A DNA stretch of 64,000 nucleotides, taken from contig OY282608.1 of assembly GCA_958298945.1 (NCBI GenBank), forward strand, positions 61,170,951 through 61,234,950, read 5' to 3'. This document shows positions 13,886 to 28,200 of the stretch, in pieces (the first letter of the stretch is position 1; each line of letters opens with the position of its first letter). A model generated the notes under the pieces. The model was not told where the DNA came from. It made no database searches and saw nothing but the letters and a program-made list of their open reading frames with translations. The DNA comes from Atherix ibis. Taxonomy: Eukaryota; Arthropoda; Insecta; Diptera; Athericidae. Position numbers and translations under genes: made by a program.

Positions 13886-16800
13886 AAGCCAACAAGCCAA
13901 CAAGCCAACAAACCAACAAACCAACAAGCCAACAAACCAACAAACCAACAAGCCAACAAACTAGCAATTCAACAAACCAAAAAACCAAAAAACCAACAAA
14001 CCAACAAACCAACAAACCAACAAACCAACAAACCAACAAGCCAACAAGCCAACAAACCAACAAACCAACAAAGCAACAAACCAACAAACCAACAAGCCAA
14101 CAAACCAACAAACCAACAAACCAACAAGCCAAGAAACCAACAAACCAACAAGCCAACAAACCAACAAACCAACAAACCAACAAACCAACAAACCAAAAAA
14201 CCAACAAACCAACAAACCAACAAACCAACAAACCAACAAGCCAACAAGCCAACAAACCAACAAACCAACAAACCAAAAAGCCAACAAACCAACAAACCAA
14301 CAAACCAACAAACCAACAAACCAACAAGCCAACAAGCCAACAAACTAAGTAACCAACAAGCCAACAAACCAAGAAACCAACAAAACAACATGCCAACAAA
14401 CACACAAACTAAGTAACCAACAAGCCAACAAACCAACAAACCAACAAACCAACATGCCAACAAACCAACAAACTAAGTAACCAACAAGCCAACAAACCAA
14501 CAAACCAACAAGCCAACAAGCCAACAAACCAACAAACCAACAAACCAACAAACCAACAAGCCAACAAACCAACAAGCCAACAAACCAACAAACCAACAAG
14601 CCAACAAACTAACAAACCAACAAACCAACATGCCAACAAACCAACAAACTAATCAACCAACAAGCCAACAAACCAACAAACCAACAAACCAACAAACCAA
14701 CAAACCAACAAACCAACAAACCAACAAACCAACAAACCAACAAACCAACAAACCAACAGGTCAACAAACCAACAAACCAAAAAAACCAACAAACCAACAA
14801 ACCAACAAACCAACAAACCAACAAACCAACAAACCAACAATCCAACAAGCCAACAAACCAACAAACAAATAAACCAACAAACCAACAAACCAACAAACCA
14901 ACAAGCCAACAAGCCAACAAACCAACAAACCAACCAACCAACAAGCCAACAAACTAACAAGCCAACAAGCCAACAAACCAACAAGCCAACAAGCCAACAA
15001 ACCAACAAACCAACAAGCCAACAAACCAACAAACCAACAAACCAACAAGCCAACAAGCCAACAAACCAACAAACCAACAAGCCAACAAACCAACAAACCA
15101 ACAAACCAACAAACCAACAAACCAACATGCCAACAAACCAACAAACTAAGTAACCAACAAGCCAACAAGCCAACAAACCAACAAACCAACAAACCAACAA
15201 ACCAACAAGCCAACAAACCAACAAGCCAACAAACCAACAAACCAACAAGCCAACAAGCCAACAAACCAACAAACCAACAAACCAACAAGCCAACAAGCCA
15301 ACAAACCAACAAACCAACAAACAAACAAGCCAACAAACCAACAAACCAACAAGCCAACAAACCAACAAACCAACAAACCAACAAACCAACAAGCCAACAA
15401 ACCAATAAACCAACAAACCAACAAGCCAACAAACTAACAAACCAACAAACCAACATGCCAACAAACCAACAAACTAAGTAACCAACAAGCCAACAAACCA
15501 ACAAACCAACAAGCCAACAAGCCAACAAACCAACAAACCAACAAACCAACAAACCAACAAGCCAACAAACCAACAAGCCAACAAACCAACAAACCAACAA
15601 GCCAACAAACTAACAAACCAACAAACCAACATGCCAACAAACCAACAAACTAAGTAATCAACAAGCCAACAAACCAACAAACCAACAAGCCAACAATCCA
15701 ACAAACCAACAAACCAACAAACCAACAAGCCAACAAACCAACAAGCCAACAAACCAACAAACCAACATACCAACAACCCAACAAGCCAACAAACCAACAA
15801 ACCAACAAGCCAACAAACCAACAAACGAACAAACCAACAAGCCAACAAACTAACAAACCAACAAACCAACATGCCAACAAACCAACAAACTAAATAACCA
15901 ACAAGCCAACAAACCAACAAACCAACAAACCAACAAACCAACATGCCAACAAACCAACAAACTAAGTAACCAACAAGCCAACAAGCCAACAAACCAACAA
16001 ACCAACAAGCCAACAAGCCAACAAACCAACAAACCAACAAACCAACAAACCAACAAGCCAACAAACCAACAAGCCAACAAACCAACAAACCAACAAGCCA
16101 ACAAGCCAACAAACCAACAAACCAACAAACCAACAAGCCAACAAACCAACAAACCAACAAGCCAACAAACCAACAAACCAACAAACCAACAAACCAACAA
16201 GCCAACAAGCCAACAAACTAACACACCAACAAACCAAAAAACCAACAAAGCAACATACGAACAAACCAACAAACCAACAAACCAACAAGCCAACAAGCCA
16301 ACAAACCAACAAACCAACAAGCCAACAAACCAACAAACCAACAAACCAACAAGCCAACAAACCAACAAACAAATAAACCAACAAACCAACAAACCAACAA
16401 ACTAACAAACCAACAAACTAACAAACCAACAAACCAACAAACCAACAAACCAACAAACCAACAAGCCAACAAGCCAACATGCCAACAAACCAACAAACCA
16501 ACAAGCCAACAAACCAACAAGCCAAGAAACCAACAAGCCAACAAACCAACAAACCAACAAGCCAACAAGCCAACAAACCAACAAACCAACAAGCCAACAA
16601 ACCAACAAACCAACAAGCCAACAAACTAACAAACCAACAAACCAAAAAACCAACAAACCAACAAACCAACAAACCAACAAACCAACAAACCAACAAACCA
16701 ACAAACCAACAAACCAACAAACCAACAAACCAACAAGCCAACAAACTAACAAACCAACAAACCAACAAACCAACAAACCAAGTAACCAAAAAGCCAACAA

Positions 16801-17700
16801 ACTAACAAACCAACAAGCCAACAAATCAACAAGCCAACAAGCCAACAAACCAACAAACCAACAAAGCAACAAACCAACAAACCAACAAGCCAACAAACCA
16901 ACAAACCAACAAACCAACAAGCCAACAAACCAACAAACCAACAAGCCAACAAACCAACAAACCAACAAATCAACAAACCAACAAACCAAAAAACCAACAA
17001 ACCAACAAACCAACAAACCAACAAACCAACAAACCAACAGGCCAACAAACCAACAAACCAAGTTACCAAAAAGCCAACAAACTAACAAACCAACATGCCA
17101 ACAAGCCAACAAACCAACAAAGCAACAAACCAACAAAGCAACAAAGCAACAAGCCAACAAGCCAACAAACCAAGTTACCAAAAAGCCAACAAACTAACAA
17201 ACCAACAAGCCAACAAACCAACAAACCAACAAGCCAACAAGCCAACAAACCAACAAACCAGGAAACCAACAAGCCAACAAACCAACAAGCCAACTAACCA
17301 ACAAACCAACAAGCCAACAAGCCAACAAACCAACAAACCAACAAACCAACAAGCCAACAAACCAACAAACCAACAAGCCAACAAGCCAACAAACCAACAA
17401 ACCAACAAACCAACAAACCAACAAACCAACAAACCAAAAAACCAACAAACCAACAAACCAACAAACCAACAAACCAACAAACCAACAAGCCAGCAAACCA
17501 ACAAACCAACAAACCAAGTAACCAAAAAGCCAACAAACTAACAAACCAACAAGCCAACAAGCCAACAAAACAACAAACCAACAAACCAACAAACCAACAA
17601 ACCAACAAGCCAACAAACCAACAAACCAACAAACCAAAAAACCAACAAACCAACAAACCAACAAACCAACAAACCAACAAACCAACAAACCAACAAGCCA
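13886..17700. repeat. Copy 2 of the 3.9 kb tandem duplication
   Basis: It directly follows copy 1 with the same orientation and marker order (CTAGCAATTC at 13961, the +1 slip near 14779, AAGTAATC near 15658, CATACGAAC at 16256, AGGAAACC at 17261). Differences include two losses of 24 bp (three units), a gained AAAAAACC unit near 16240, and a point change turning AAGTAACC into AAATAACC near 15893. Similarity is lost near 17700, where AATAAGCC replaces the AAGAAACC seen at the end of copy 1. Confidence 0.92.
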
Positions 17701-19869
17701 ATAAGCCAACAAACCAACAAACCAACAAACCGACAAACCAACAAACCAACAAGCCAACAAACCAACAAACCAAAAAACCAACAAACCAACAAACCAACAA
17801 ACCAACAAACCAAAAAACAACAAACCAACAAACCAACAAACCAACAAACCAACAAACCAACAAACCAACAAACCAACAAACCAACAAACCAACAAGCCAA
17901 CAAACCAACAAACCAACAAGCCAACAAACCAATAAACCAACAAGCCAACAAACCAACAAACAAATAAACTAACAAATCAACAAACCAACAAACCAACAAA
18001 CCAACAAACCAACAAACCAACAAACCAACAAACCAACAAACCAACAAACCAACAAGCCAACAAACCAACAAACCAACAAACCAACAAGCCAACAAACCAA
18101 CAAGCCAGCAAACCAACAAACCAACAAACCAGCAAGCCAACAAGCCAACAAACCAACAAGGCAACAAACCAACAAACCAACAAACCAACAAGCCTACAAA
18201 CCAACAAACCAACAAACCAACAAGCCAACAAGCAAACAAACCGACAAACCAACAAGCCAACAAGCCAACAAACCAACAAACCAACAAGCCAACAAACCAA
18301 CAAACAAATAAACCAACAAACCAACAAACTAACAAGCCAACAATCCAACAAACCAACAAACCGACAAACCAACAAGCCAACAAACCAACAAACCAACAAA
18401 CCAACAAACCAACAAACCAACAAACCAACAAACCAACAAACCAACAAACCAACAAGCCAACAAGCCAACAAACCAACAAACCAACAAACCAACAAGCCAA
18501 CAAACCACCAAACCAACAAACCAACAAACCAACAAGCCAACAAACCAACAAACCAACAAGCCAACAAACCAACAAACCAACAAACCAACATGCCAACAAA
18601 CCAACAAACTAAGTAACCAACAAGCCAACAAACCAACAAACCAACAAGCCAACAAACCAACAAATCAACAAGCCAACAAACCAAAAACCAACAAACCAAC
18701 AAACCAACAAACCAACAAGCCAACAAGCCAACAAACCAACAAACCAACAATCCAAACAAACAAACAAACCAACAAACCAAGAAGCCAACAAACCAACAAG
18801 CCAACAAACCAACAAGCCAACAAACCAACAAACCAACAAAGCAATAAGCCAGCAAACCAACAAGCCAACAAACCATCAAGCCAGCAAACCAACAAGCCAA
18901 CAAACCAACAAACCAACAAGCAAACAAGCCAACAAACCAACAAACCAACAAACCAACAAGCCAACAAACCAACAAACCAACAAGCCAATAAACCAACAAA
19001 CCAACAAACCAACAAACCAACAAGCCAACAAGCCAACAAACCAACAAACCAACAAGCCAACAAACCAACAAACCAACAAGCCAACAAACCAACAAACCAA
19101 CAAATCAACAAACCAACAAACCAAAAAACCAACAAACCAACAAACCAACAAACCAACAAACCAACAAACCAACAGGCCAACAAACCAACAAACCAACAAA
19201 CCAAGTTACCAAAAAGCCAACAAACTAACAAACCAACATGCCAACAAGCCAACAAACCAACAAACCAACAAACCAACAAAGCAACAAAGCAACAAGCCAA
19301 CAAGCCAACAAACCAAGTTACCAAAAAGCCAACAAACTAACAACCCAACAAGCCAACAAACCAACAAACCAACAAGCCAACAAGCCAACAAACCAACAAA
19401 CCAACAAACCAACAAGCCAACAAACCAACAAGCCAACTAACCAACAAACCAACAAGCCAACAAGCCAACAAACCAACAAACCAACAAACCAACAAGACAA
19501 CAAACCAACAAACCAACAAGCCAACAAGCCACCAAACCAACAAACCAACAAACCAACAAACCAACAAACCAACAAACCAACAAACCAAAAAACCAACAAA
19601 CCAACAAACCAACAAACCAACAAACAAACAAACCAACAAACCAACAAGCCAGCAAACCAACAAACCAACAAACCAAGTAACCAAAAAGCCAACAAACTAA
19701 CAAACCAACAAGCCAACAAGCCAACAAAACAACAAACCAACAAACCAACAAACCAACAAACCAACAGGCCAACAAACCAACAAACCAACAAACCAAAAAA
19801 CCAACAAACCAACAAACCAACAAACCAACAAACCAACAAACCAACAAACCAACAAGCCAACAAGCCAAC
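17701..19869. repeat. Mosaic domain where ±1 phase slips and the AACAATCC insertion word first appear
   Basis: New slip-bearing words appear here: AAAAAACAACAAACC (-1) at about 17818, a 7-bp AAAAACC near 18681 (-1), and AACAATCC followed by a 17-bp (AAAC)-type stretch at 18751 (+1). Parts correspond to 19.98-20.4 kb (AAAAAACAAC at 17818 and 19978, offset 2160; an AACAAGGC unit at 18160 and 20304, offset 2144). The 19.2-19.7 kb part repeats the AAGTTACC cassette order seen at 13.2-13.65 kb. No gene is seen. Confidence 0.82.
18743..18775. repeat. AACAATCC plus (AAAC)n insertion word, first of about 13
   Basis: AACAATCC is followed by 17 bases of AAAC-type tetramer ending in CC instead of two octamers (16 bases), a +1 slip. 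The same word is at about 20999 (AAAT form), 21304, 22711, 23016, 24199, 24504, 29270, 34319, 55658, 57507, 61729 and 63551. It is absent from bases 1-18.7 kb and from 34.4-55.6 kb. Confidence 0.88.
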
Positions 19870-21610
19870 AAACCAACAAACCAACAAACCGACAATCCCA
19901 ACAAACCAACAAGCCAACAAACCAACAAACCAAAAAACCAACAAACCAACAAACCAACAAACCAACAAACCAAAAAACAACAAACCAACAAACCAACAAA
20001 CCAACAAACCAACAAACCAACAAACCAACAAACCAACAAGCCAACAAACCAACAAACCAACAAACTAATAAACCAACAAGCCAACAAACCAACAAACAAA
20101 TAAACTAACAAACCAACAAACCAACAAACGAACAAACCAACAAACCAACAAACCAACAAACCAACAAACCAACAAACCAACAAACCAACAAACCAACAAG
20201 CCAACAAACCAACAAACCAAGAAACCAACAAGCCAACAAACCAACAAGCCAGCAAACCAACAAACCAACAAACCAGCAAGCCAACAAGCCAACAAACCAA
20301 CAAGGCAACAAACCAACAAACCAACAAACCAACAAGCCTATAAACCAACAAACCAACAAACTAACAAGCCAACAAGCAAACAAACCGACAAACCAACAAG
20401 CCAACAAGCCAACAAACCAACAAACCAACAAGCCAACAAACCAACAAACAAATAAACCAACAAACCAACAAACCAACAAGCCAACAAGCCAACAAACCAA
20501 CAAACCGACAAACCTACAAGCCAACAAACCAACAAACCAACAAACCAACAAACCAAAAAACCAACAAACCAACAAACCAACAAACCAACAAACCAACAAG
20601 CCAACAAGCCAACAAACCAACAAACCAACAAACCAACAAGCAAACAAACCAACAAACCAACAAACCAACAAGCCAACAAGCCAACAAACCAACAAACCAA
20701 CAAGCCAACAAACCAACAAACCAACAAACCAACATGCCAACAAACCAACAAACTAAGTAACCAACAAGCCAACAAACCAACAAACCAACAAGCCAACAAA
20801 CCAACAAATCAACAAGCCAACAAACCAAAAACCAACAAACCAACAAACCAACAAGCCAACAAGCCAACAAACCAACAAACCAGCAAGCCAACAAACCAAC
20901 AAACCAACAAACCAACAAGCCAACAAACCAACAAACCAACAAACCAACAAACCAACAAGCCAACAAGCCAACAAGCCAACAAACCAACAAACCAACAATC
21001 CAAATAAACAAACAAACCAACAAACCAAAAAGCCAACAAACCAACAAGCCAACAAACCAACAAGCCAACAAACCAACAAACCAACAAAGCAACAAGCCAG
21101 CAAACCAACAAGCCAACAAACCAACAAGCCAGCAAACCAACAAGCCAACAAACCAACAAACCAACAAGCCAACAAGCCAACAAACCAACAAACCAACAAA
21201 CCAACAAGCCAACAAACCAACAAACCAACAAGCCAATAAACCAACAAACCAACAAACCAACAAACCAACAAGCCAACAAGCCAACAAACCAACAAACCAA
21301 CAATCCAAACAAACAAACAAACCAACAAACCAAGAAGCCAACAAACCAACAAGCCAACAAACCAACAAGCCAACAAACCAACACACCAACAAACCAAAAA
21401 ACCAACAAAGCAACATACCAACAAACCAACAAACCAACAAACCAACAAACCAACAAGCCAACAAGCCAACAAACCAACAAACCAACAAGCCAACAAACCA
21501 ACAAACAACAAACCAACAAGCCAACAAACCAACAAACAAATAAACCAACAAACCAACAAACCAACAAACTAACAAACCAACAAACTAACAAACCAACAAA
21601 CCAACAAACC
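19870..21610. repeat. Copy A of a 1.71-1.74 kb tandem duplication
   Basis: Markers shared with copy B: GACAATCC with a +1 slip at 19891 (partner 21635), AAAAAACAAC at 19978 (partner 21722), AACAAGGC at 20304 (partner 22048) and CCTATAAACC at 20338 (partner 22082), all near offset 1744. Next come AACATGCC at 20735 (partner 22447), two AACAATCC insertion words at 20999 and 21304 (partners 22711 and 23016) and AACATACC at 21416 (partner 23128), all at offset 1712. Only whole units (32 bp) were lost between the two offset classes. Confidence 0.92.
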
Positions 21611-23310
21611 AACAAACCAACAAACCAACAAACCGACAATCCTAACAAACCAACAAGCCAACAAACCAACAAACCAAAAAACCAACAAACCAACAAACCA
21701 ACAAACCAACAAACCAAAAAACAACAAACCAACAAACCAACAAACCAACAAACCAACAAACCAACAAACCAACAAACCAACAAGCCAACAAACCAACAAA
21801 CCAACAAGCCAACAAACTAATAAACCAACAAGCCAACAAACCAACAAACAAATAAACTAACAAACCAACAAACCAACAAACCAACAAACCAACAAACCAA
21901 CAAACCAACAAACCAACAAACCAACAAACCAACAAACCAACAAGCCAACAAACCAACAAACCAAGAAACCAACAAGCCAACAAACCAACAAGCCAGCAAA
22001 CCAACAAAACAACAAACCAGCAAGCCAACAAGCCAACAAACCAACAAGGCAACAAACCAACAAACCAACAAACCAACAAGCCTATAAACCAACAAACCAA
22101 CAAACTAACAAGCCAACAAGCAAACAAACCGACAAACCAACAAGCCAACAAGCCAACAAACCAACAAACCAACAAGCCAACAAACCAACAAACAAACAAA
22201 CCAACAAACCAACAAACCAACAAGCCAACAAGCCAACAAACCAACAAACCGACAAACCTACAAGCCAACAAACCAACAAACCAACAAACCAACAAACCAA
22301 CAAACCAACAAGCCAACAAGCCAACAAACCAACAAACCAACAAACCAACAAGCCAACAAACCAACAAACCAACAAACCAACAAGCCAACAAGCCAACAAA
22401 CCAACAAACCAACAAGCCAACAAACCAACAAACCAACAAACCAACATGCCAACAAACCAACAAACTAAGTAACCAACAAGCCAACAAACCAACAAACCAA
22501 CAAGCCAACAAACCAACAAATCAACAAGCCAACAAACCAAAAACCAACAAACCAACAAACCAACAAGCCAACAAGCCAACAAACCAACAAACCAACAAGC
22601 CAACAAACCAACAAACCAACAAACCAACAAGCCAACAAACCAACAAACCAACAAACCAACAAACCAACAAGCCAACAAGCCAACAAGCCAACAAACCAAC
22701 AAACCAACAATCCAAACAAACAAACAAACCAACAAACCAAAAAGCCAACAAACCAACAAGCCAACAAACCAACAAGCCAACAAACCAACAAACCAACAAA
22801 GCAACAAGCCAGCAAACCAACAAGCCAACAAACCAACAAGCCAGCAAACCAACAAGCCAACAAACCAACAAACCAACAAGCCAACAAACCAACAAACCAA
22901 CAAACCAACAAACCAACAAGCCAACAAACCAACAAACCAACAAGCCAATAAACCAACAAACCAACAAACCAACAAACCAACAAGCCAACAAGCCAACAAA
23001 CCCACAAACCAACAATCCAAACAAACAAACAAACCAACAAACCAAGAAGCCAACAAACCAACAAGCCAACAAACCAACAAGCCAACAAACCAACACACCA
23101 ACAAACCAAAAAACCAACAAAGCAACATACCAACAAACCAACAAACCAACAAACCAACAAACCAACAAGCCAACAAGCCAACAAACCAACAAACCAACAA
23201 GCCAACAAACCAACAAACAACAAACCAATAAGCCAACAAACCAACAAACAAATAAACCAACAAACCAACAAACCAACAAACTAACAAACCAACAAACTAA
23301 CAAACCAACA
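21611..23310. repeat. Copy B of the 1.71-1.74 kb tandem duplication
   Basis: It directly follows copy A with the same marker order. A distinguishing change is the first insertion word: copy A has AAATAAAC after AACAATCC at 20999, while copy B has the AAACAAAC form at 22711. The right part of this copy is duplicated again as the block starting at about 23771. Confidence 0.9.
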
Positions 23311-23740
23311 AACCAACAAACCAACAAACCAACAAACCAACAAACCAACAAACCAACAAGCCAACATGCCAACAAACCAACAAACCAACAAGCCAACAAA
23401 CCAACAAGCCAAGAAACCAACAAGCCAACAAACCAACAAACCAACAAACTAACAAACCAACAAACCAAAAAACCAACAAACCAACAAACCAACAAACCAA
23501 CTAACCAACAAACCAAGTAACCAAAAAGCCAACAAACTAACAAACCAACAAGCCAACAAACCAACAAGCCAAAAAGCCAACAAACCAACAAACCAACAAA
23601 GCAACAAACCAACAAACCAACAAGCCAACAAACCAACAAACCAACAAACCAACAAGCCAACAAACCAACAAACCAACAAGCCAACAAACCAACAAACCAA
23701 CAAATCAACAAACCAACAAACCAAAAAACCAAAAAACCAA
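22251..23740. repeat. Source block of a second, overlapping 1.49-1.54 kb tandem duplication
   Basis: This block starts within copy B and runs beyond it. GACAAACC-type units are at 22251 and 23771 (offset 1520), AACATGCC at 22447 and 23991 (offset 1544), insertion words at 22711/24199 and 23016/24504, AACATACC at 23128/24616, AACATGCC at 23367/24855 and CTAACC at 23502/24990 (all offset 1488). The unit boundary differs from that of the A/B duplication, so two amplification events with different end points overlap. Confidence 0.9.
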
Positions 23741-23770
23741 CAAACCAACAAGCCAACAAACCAACAAACC

Positions 23771-25220
23771 GACAAACCTACAAGCCAACAAACCAACAAA
23801 CCAACAAACCAACAAACCAACAAACCAACAAACCAACAAACCAACAAACCAACAAGCCAACAAGCCAACAAACCAACAAACCAACAAACCAACAAGCTAA
23901 CAAACCAACAAACCAACAAACCAACAAGCCAACAAGCCAACAAACCAACAAACCAACAAGCCAACAAACCAACAAACCAACAAACCAACATGCCAACAAG
24001 CCAACAAACCAACAAATCAACAAGCCAACAAACCAAAAACCAACAAACCAACAAACCAACAAGCCAACAAGCCAACAAACCAACAAACCAACAAGCCAAC
24101 AAACCAACAAACCAACAAACCAACAAGCCAACAAACCAACAAACCAACAAACCAACAAACCAACAAGCCAACAAGCCAACAAGCCAACAAACCAACAATC
24201 CAAACAAACAAACAAACCAACAAACCAAAAAGCCAACAAACCAACAAGCCAACAAACCAACAAGCCAACAAACCAACAAACCAACAAAGCAACAAGCCAG
24301 CAAACCAACAAGCCAACAAACCAACAAGCCAGCAAACCAACAAGCCAACAAACCAACAAACCAACAAGCCAACAAGCCAACAAACCAACAAACCAACAAA
24401 CCAACAAGCCAACAAACCAACAAACCAACAAGCCAATAAACCAACAAACCAACAAACCAACAAACCAACAAGCCAACAAGCCAACAAACCAACAAACCAA
24501 CAATCCAAACAAACAAACAAACCAACAAACCAAGAAGCCAACAAACCAACAAGCCAACAAACCAACAAGCCAACAAACCAACACACCAACAAACCAAAAA
24601 ACCAACAAAGCAACATACCAACAAACCAACAAACCAACAAACCAACAAACCAACAAGCCAACAAGCCAACAAACCAACAAACCAACAAGCCAACAAACCA
24701 ACAAACAACAAACCAATAAGCCAACAAACCAACAAACAAATAAACCAACAAACCAACAAACCAACAAACTAACAAACCAACAAACTAACAAACCAACAAA
24801 CCAACAAACCAACAAACCAACAAACCAACAAACCAACAAACCAACAAGCCAACATGCCAACAAACCAACAAACCAACAAGCCAACAAACCAACAAGCCAA
24901 GAAACCAACAAGCCAACAAACCAACAAACCAACAAACTAACAAACCAACAAACCAAAAAACCAACAAACCAACAAACCAACAAACCAACTAACCAACAAA
25001 CCAAGTAACCAAAAAGCCAACAAACTAACAAACCAACAAGCCAACAAACCAACAAGCCAAAAAGCCAACAAACCAACAAACCAACAAAGCAACAAACCAA
25101 CAAACCAACAAGCCAACAAACCAACAAACCAACAAACCAACAAGCCAACAAACCAACAAACCAACAAGCCAACAAACCAACAAACCAACAAATCAACAAA
25201 CCAACAAACCAAAAAACCAA
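23771..25220. repeat. Copy C, second copy of the 1.49-1.54 kb duplication
   Basis: Every marker of 22.25-23.74 kb is repeated in order. A 56-bp (7-unit) loss removes the AACAAACT/AAGTAACC cassette after AACATGCC at 23991, so the insertion words fall at 24199 and 24504, still exactly 305 bp apart as in copies A and B. Confidence 0.9.
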
Positions 25221-28200
25221 AAAACCAACAAACCAACAAACCAACAAACCAACAAACCAACAAACCAACAGGCCAACAAACCAACAAACCAACAAACCAA
25301 GTTACCAAAAAGCCAACAAACTAACAAACCAACAAGCCAACAAGCCAACAAACCAACAAGCCAAAAAACCAACAAAGCAACAAAGCAACAAGCCAACAAG
25401 CCAACAAACCAACAAACCAACAAACCAACAAACCAACAAACCAACAAGCCAACAAGCCAACAAACCAACAAACCAACAAACCAACAAGCCAACAAACCAA
25501 CAAGCCAACTAATCAACAAACCAACAAGCCAACAAGCCAACAAACCAACAAACCAACAAACCAACAAGCCAACAAGCCAACAAACCAACAAACCAACAAG
25601 CCAACAAGCCAACAAACCAACAAACCAACAAACCAACAAACCAACAAACCAACAAACCAAAAAACCAACAAACCAACAAACCAACAAACCAACAAACCAA
25701 CAAACCAACAAGCCAGCAAACCAACAAACCAACAAACCAACAAACCAAGTAACCAAAAAGCCAACAAACTAACAAACCAACAAGCCAACAAGCCAACAAA
25801 ACAACAAACCAACAAACCAACAAACCAACAAACCAACAAGCCAACAAACCAACAAACCAACAAACCAAAAAACCAACAAACCAACAAACCAACAAACCGA
25901 CAAACCAACAAACCAACAAACCAACAAACCAACAAGCCAACAAGCCAACAAACCAACAGACCAACAAACCAACAAACCAACAAAAAAACAAGCCAACAAA
26001 CCAACAAACCAAAAAACCAACAAACCAACAAACCAACAAACCAACAAACCAAAAAACAACAAACCAACAAACCAACAAACCAACAAACCAACAAACCAAC
26101 AAACCAACAAACCAACAAACCAACAAGCCAACAAACCAACAAACCAACAAGCCAACAAACCAATAAACCAACAAGCCAACAAACCAACAAACAAATAAAC
26201 TAACAAACCAACAAACCAACAAACCAACAAACCAACAAACCAACAAACCAACAAACCAACAAACCAACAAACCAACAAACCAACAAACCAACAAGCCAAC
26301 AAACCAACAAACCAACAAACCAACAAACCAACAAGCCAACAAACCAACAAGCCAGCAAACCAACAAACCAACAAACCAACAAGCCAACAAGCCAACAAAC
26401 CAACAAACCAACAAGGCAACAAACCAACAAACCAACAAACCAACAAGCCTACAAGCCAACAAACCAACAAACCAACAAGCCAACAAGCAAACAAACCGAC
26501 AAACCAACAAGCCAACAAGCCAACAAACCAACAAACCAACAAGCCAACAAACCAACAAACAAATAAACCAACAAACCAACAAACCAACAAGCCAACAAGC
26601 CAACAAACCAACAAACCGACAAACCAACAAGCCAACAAGCCAACAAACCAACAAACCAACAAACCAACAAACCAACAAACCAACAAACCAACAAACCAAC
26701 AAACCAACAAACCAACAAGCCAACAAGCCAACAAACCAACAAACCAAGAAACCAACAAGCCAACAAACCAACAAACCAACAAGCCAACAAGCCAACAAAC
26801 CAACAAACCAACAAACCAACAAGCCAACAAACCAACAAACCAACAAACCAACATGCCAACAAACCAACAAATTAAGTAACCAAGAAGCCAACAAACCAAC
26901 AAACCAACAAGCCAACAAACCAACAAACCAACAAGCCAACAAACCAAAAAACCAACAAACCAACAAACCAACAAGCCAACAAGCCAACAAACCAACAAAC
27001 CAACAAGCCAACAAACCAACAAACCAACAAACCAACAAGCCAACAAACCAACAAGCTGACAAACCAACAAACCAACAAGCCAACAAGCCAACAAACCAAC
27101 AAACCAACAAGCCAACAAGCCAACAAACCAACAAACCAACAAGCCAACAAACCAACAAACAAATAAACCAACAAACCAACAAACCAACAAACCAACAAAC
27201 CAACGAACCAACAAACCAACAAACCAACAAGCCAACAAACCAATAAACCAACAAACCAACAAGCAAACAAACTAACAAACCAACAAACCAACATGCCAAC
27301 AAACCAACAAACTAAGTAACCAACAAGCCAACAAACCAACAAACCAACATGCCAACAAACCAAAAAACTAAGTAACCAACAAGCCAACAAACCAACAAAC
27401 CAACAAGCCAACAAGCCAACAAACCAACAAACCAACAAACCAACAAGCCAACAAACCAACAAGCCAACAAACCAACAAACCAACAAGCCAACAAACTAAC
27501 AAACCAACAAACCAACAAGCCAACAAACCAACAAGCCAACAAACCAACAAACCAACAAGCCAACAAACCAACAAACCAACAAACCAACAAACCAACAAAC
27601 CAAAAAACCAACAAACCAACAAACCAACAAACCAACAAACCAACAAACCAACAAACCAACAAGCCAACAAACCAACAAACCAGCAAACCAAGATACCAAA
27701 AAGCCAACAAACTAACAAACCAACAAGCCAACAAGCCAACAAACCAACAAGCCAACAAACCAACAAACCAACAAAGCAACAAGCCAACAAGCCAACAAAC
27801 CAACAAACCAACAAGCCAACAAACCAACAAACCAACAAGTTAACAAGCCAACAAACCAACAAACCAACAAACCAACAAGCCAACAAACCAACAAGCCAAC
27901 AAACCAACAAAGCAATAAGCCAACAAGCCAACAAACCAACAAACCAACAAACCAACAAACCAACAAGCCAACAAACCAACAAACCAACAAGCCAACAAAC
28001 CAACAAACCAACAAACCAACAAACCAACAAACCAACAAACCAAAAAACCAACAAACCAACAAACCAACAAGCCAACAAACCAACAAACCAAAAAACCAAC
28101 AAACCAACAAACCAACAAGGCAACAAGCCAACAAACCAACAAACCAACAAGCCAACAAACCAACAAACCAACAAGCCAACAAACTAACAAACCAACAAAC

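Noticed and set aside
18743..18775. Separate (AAAC)n microsatellite locus
   Set aside because: It spans only about four tetramers and recurs as part of a longer cassette, so it is a variant of the octamer array.
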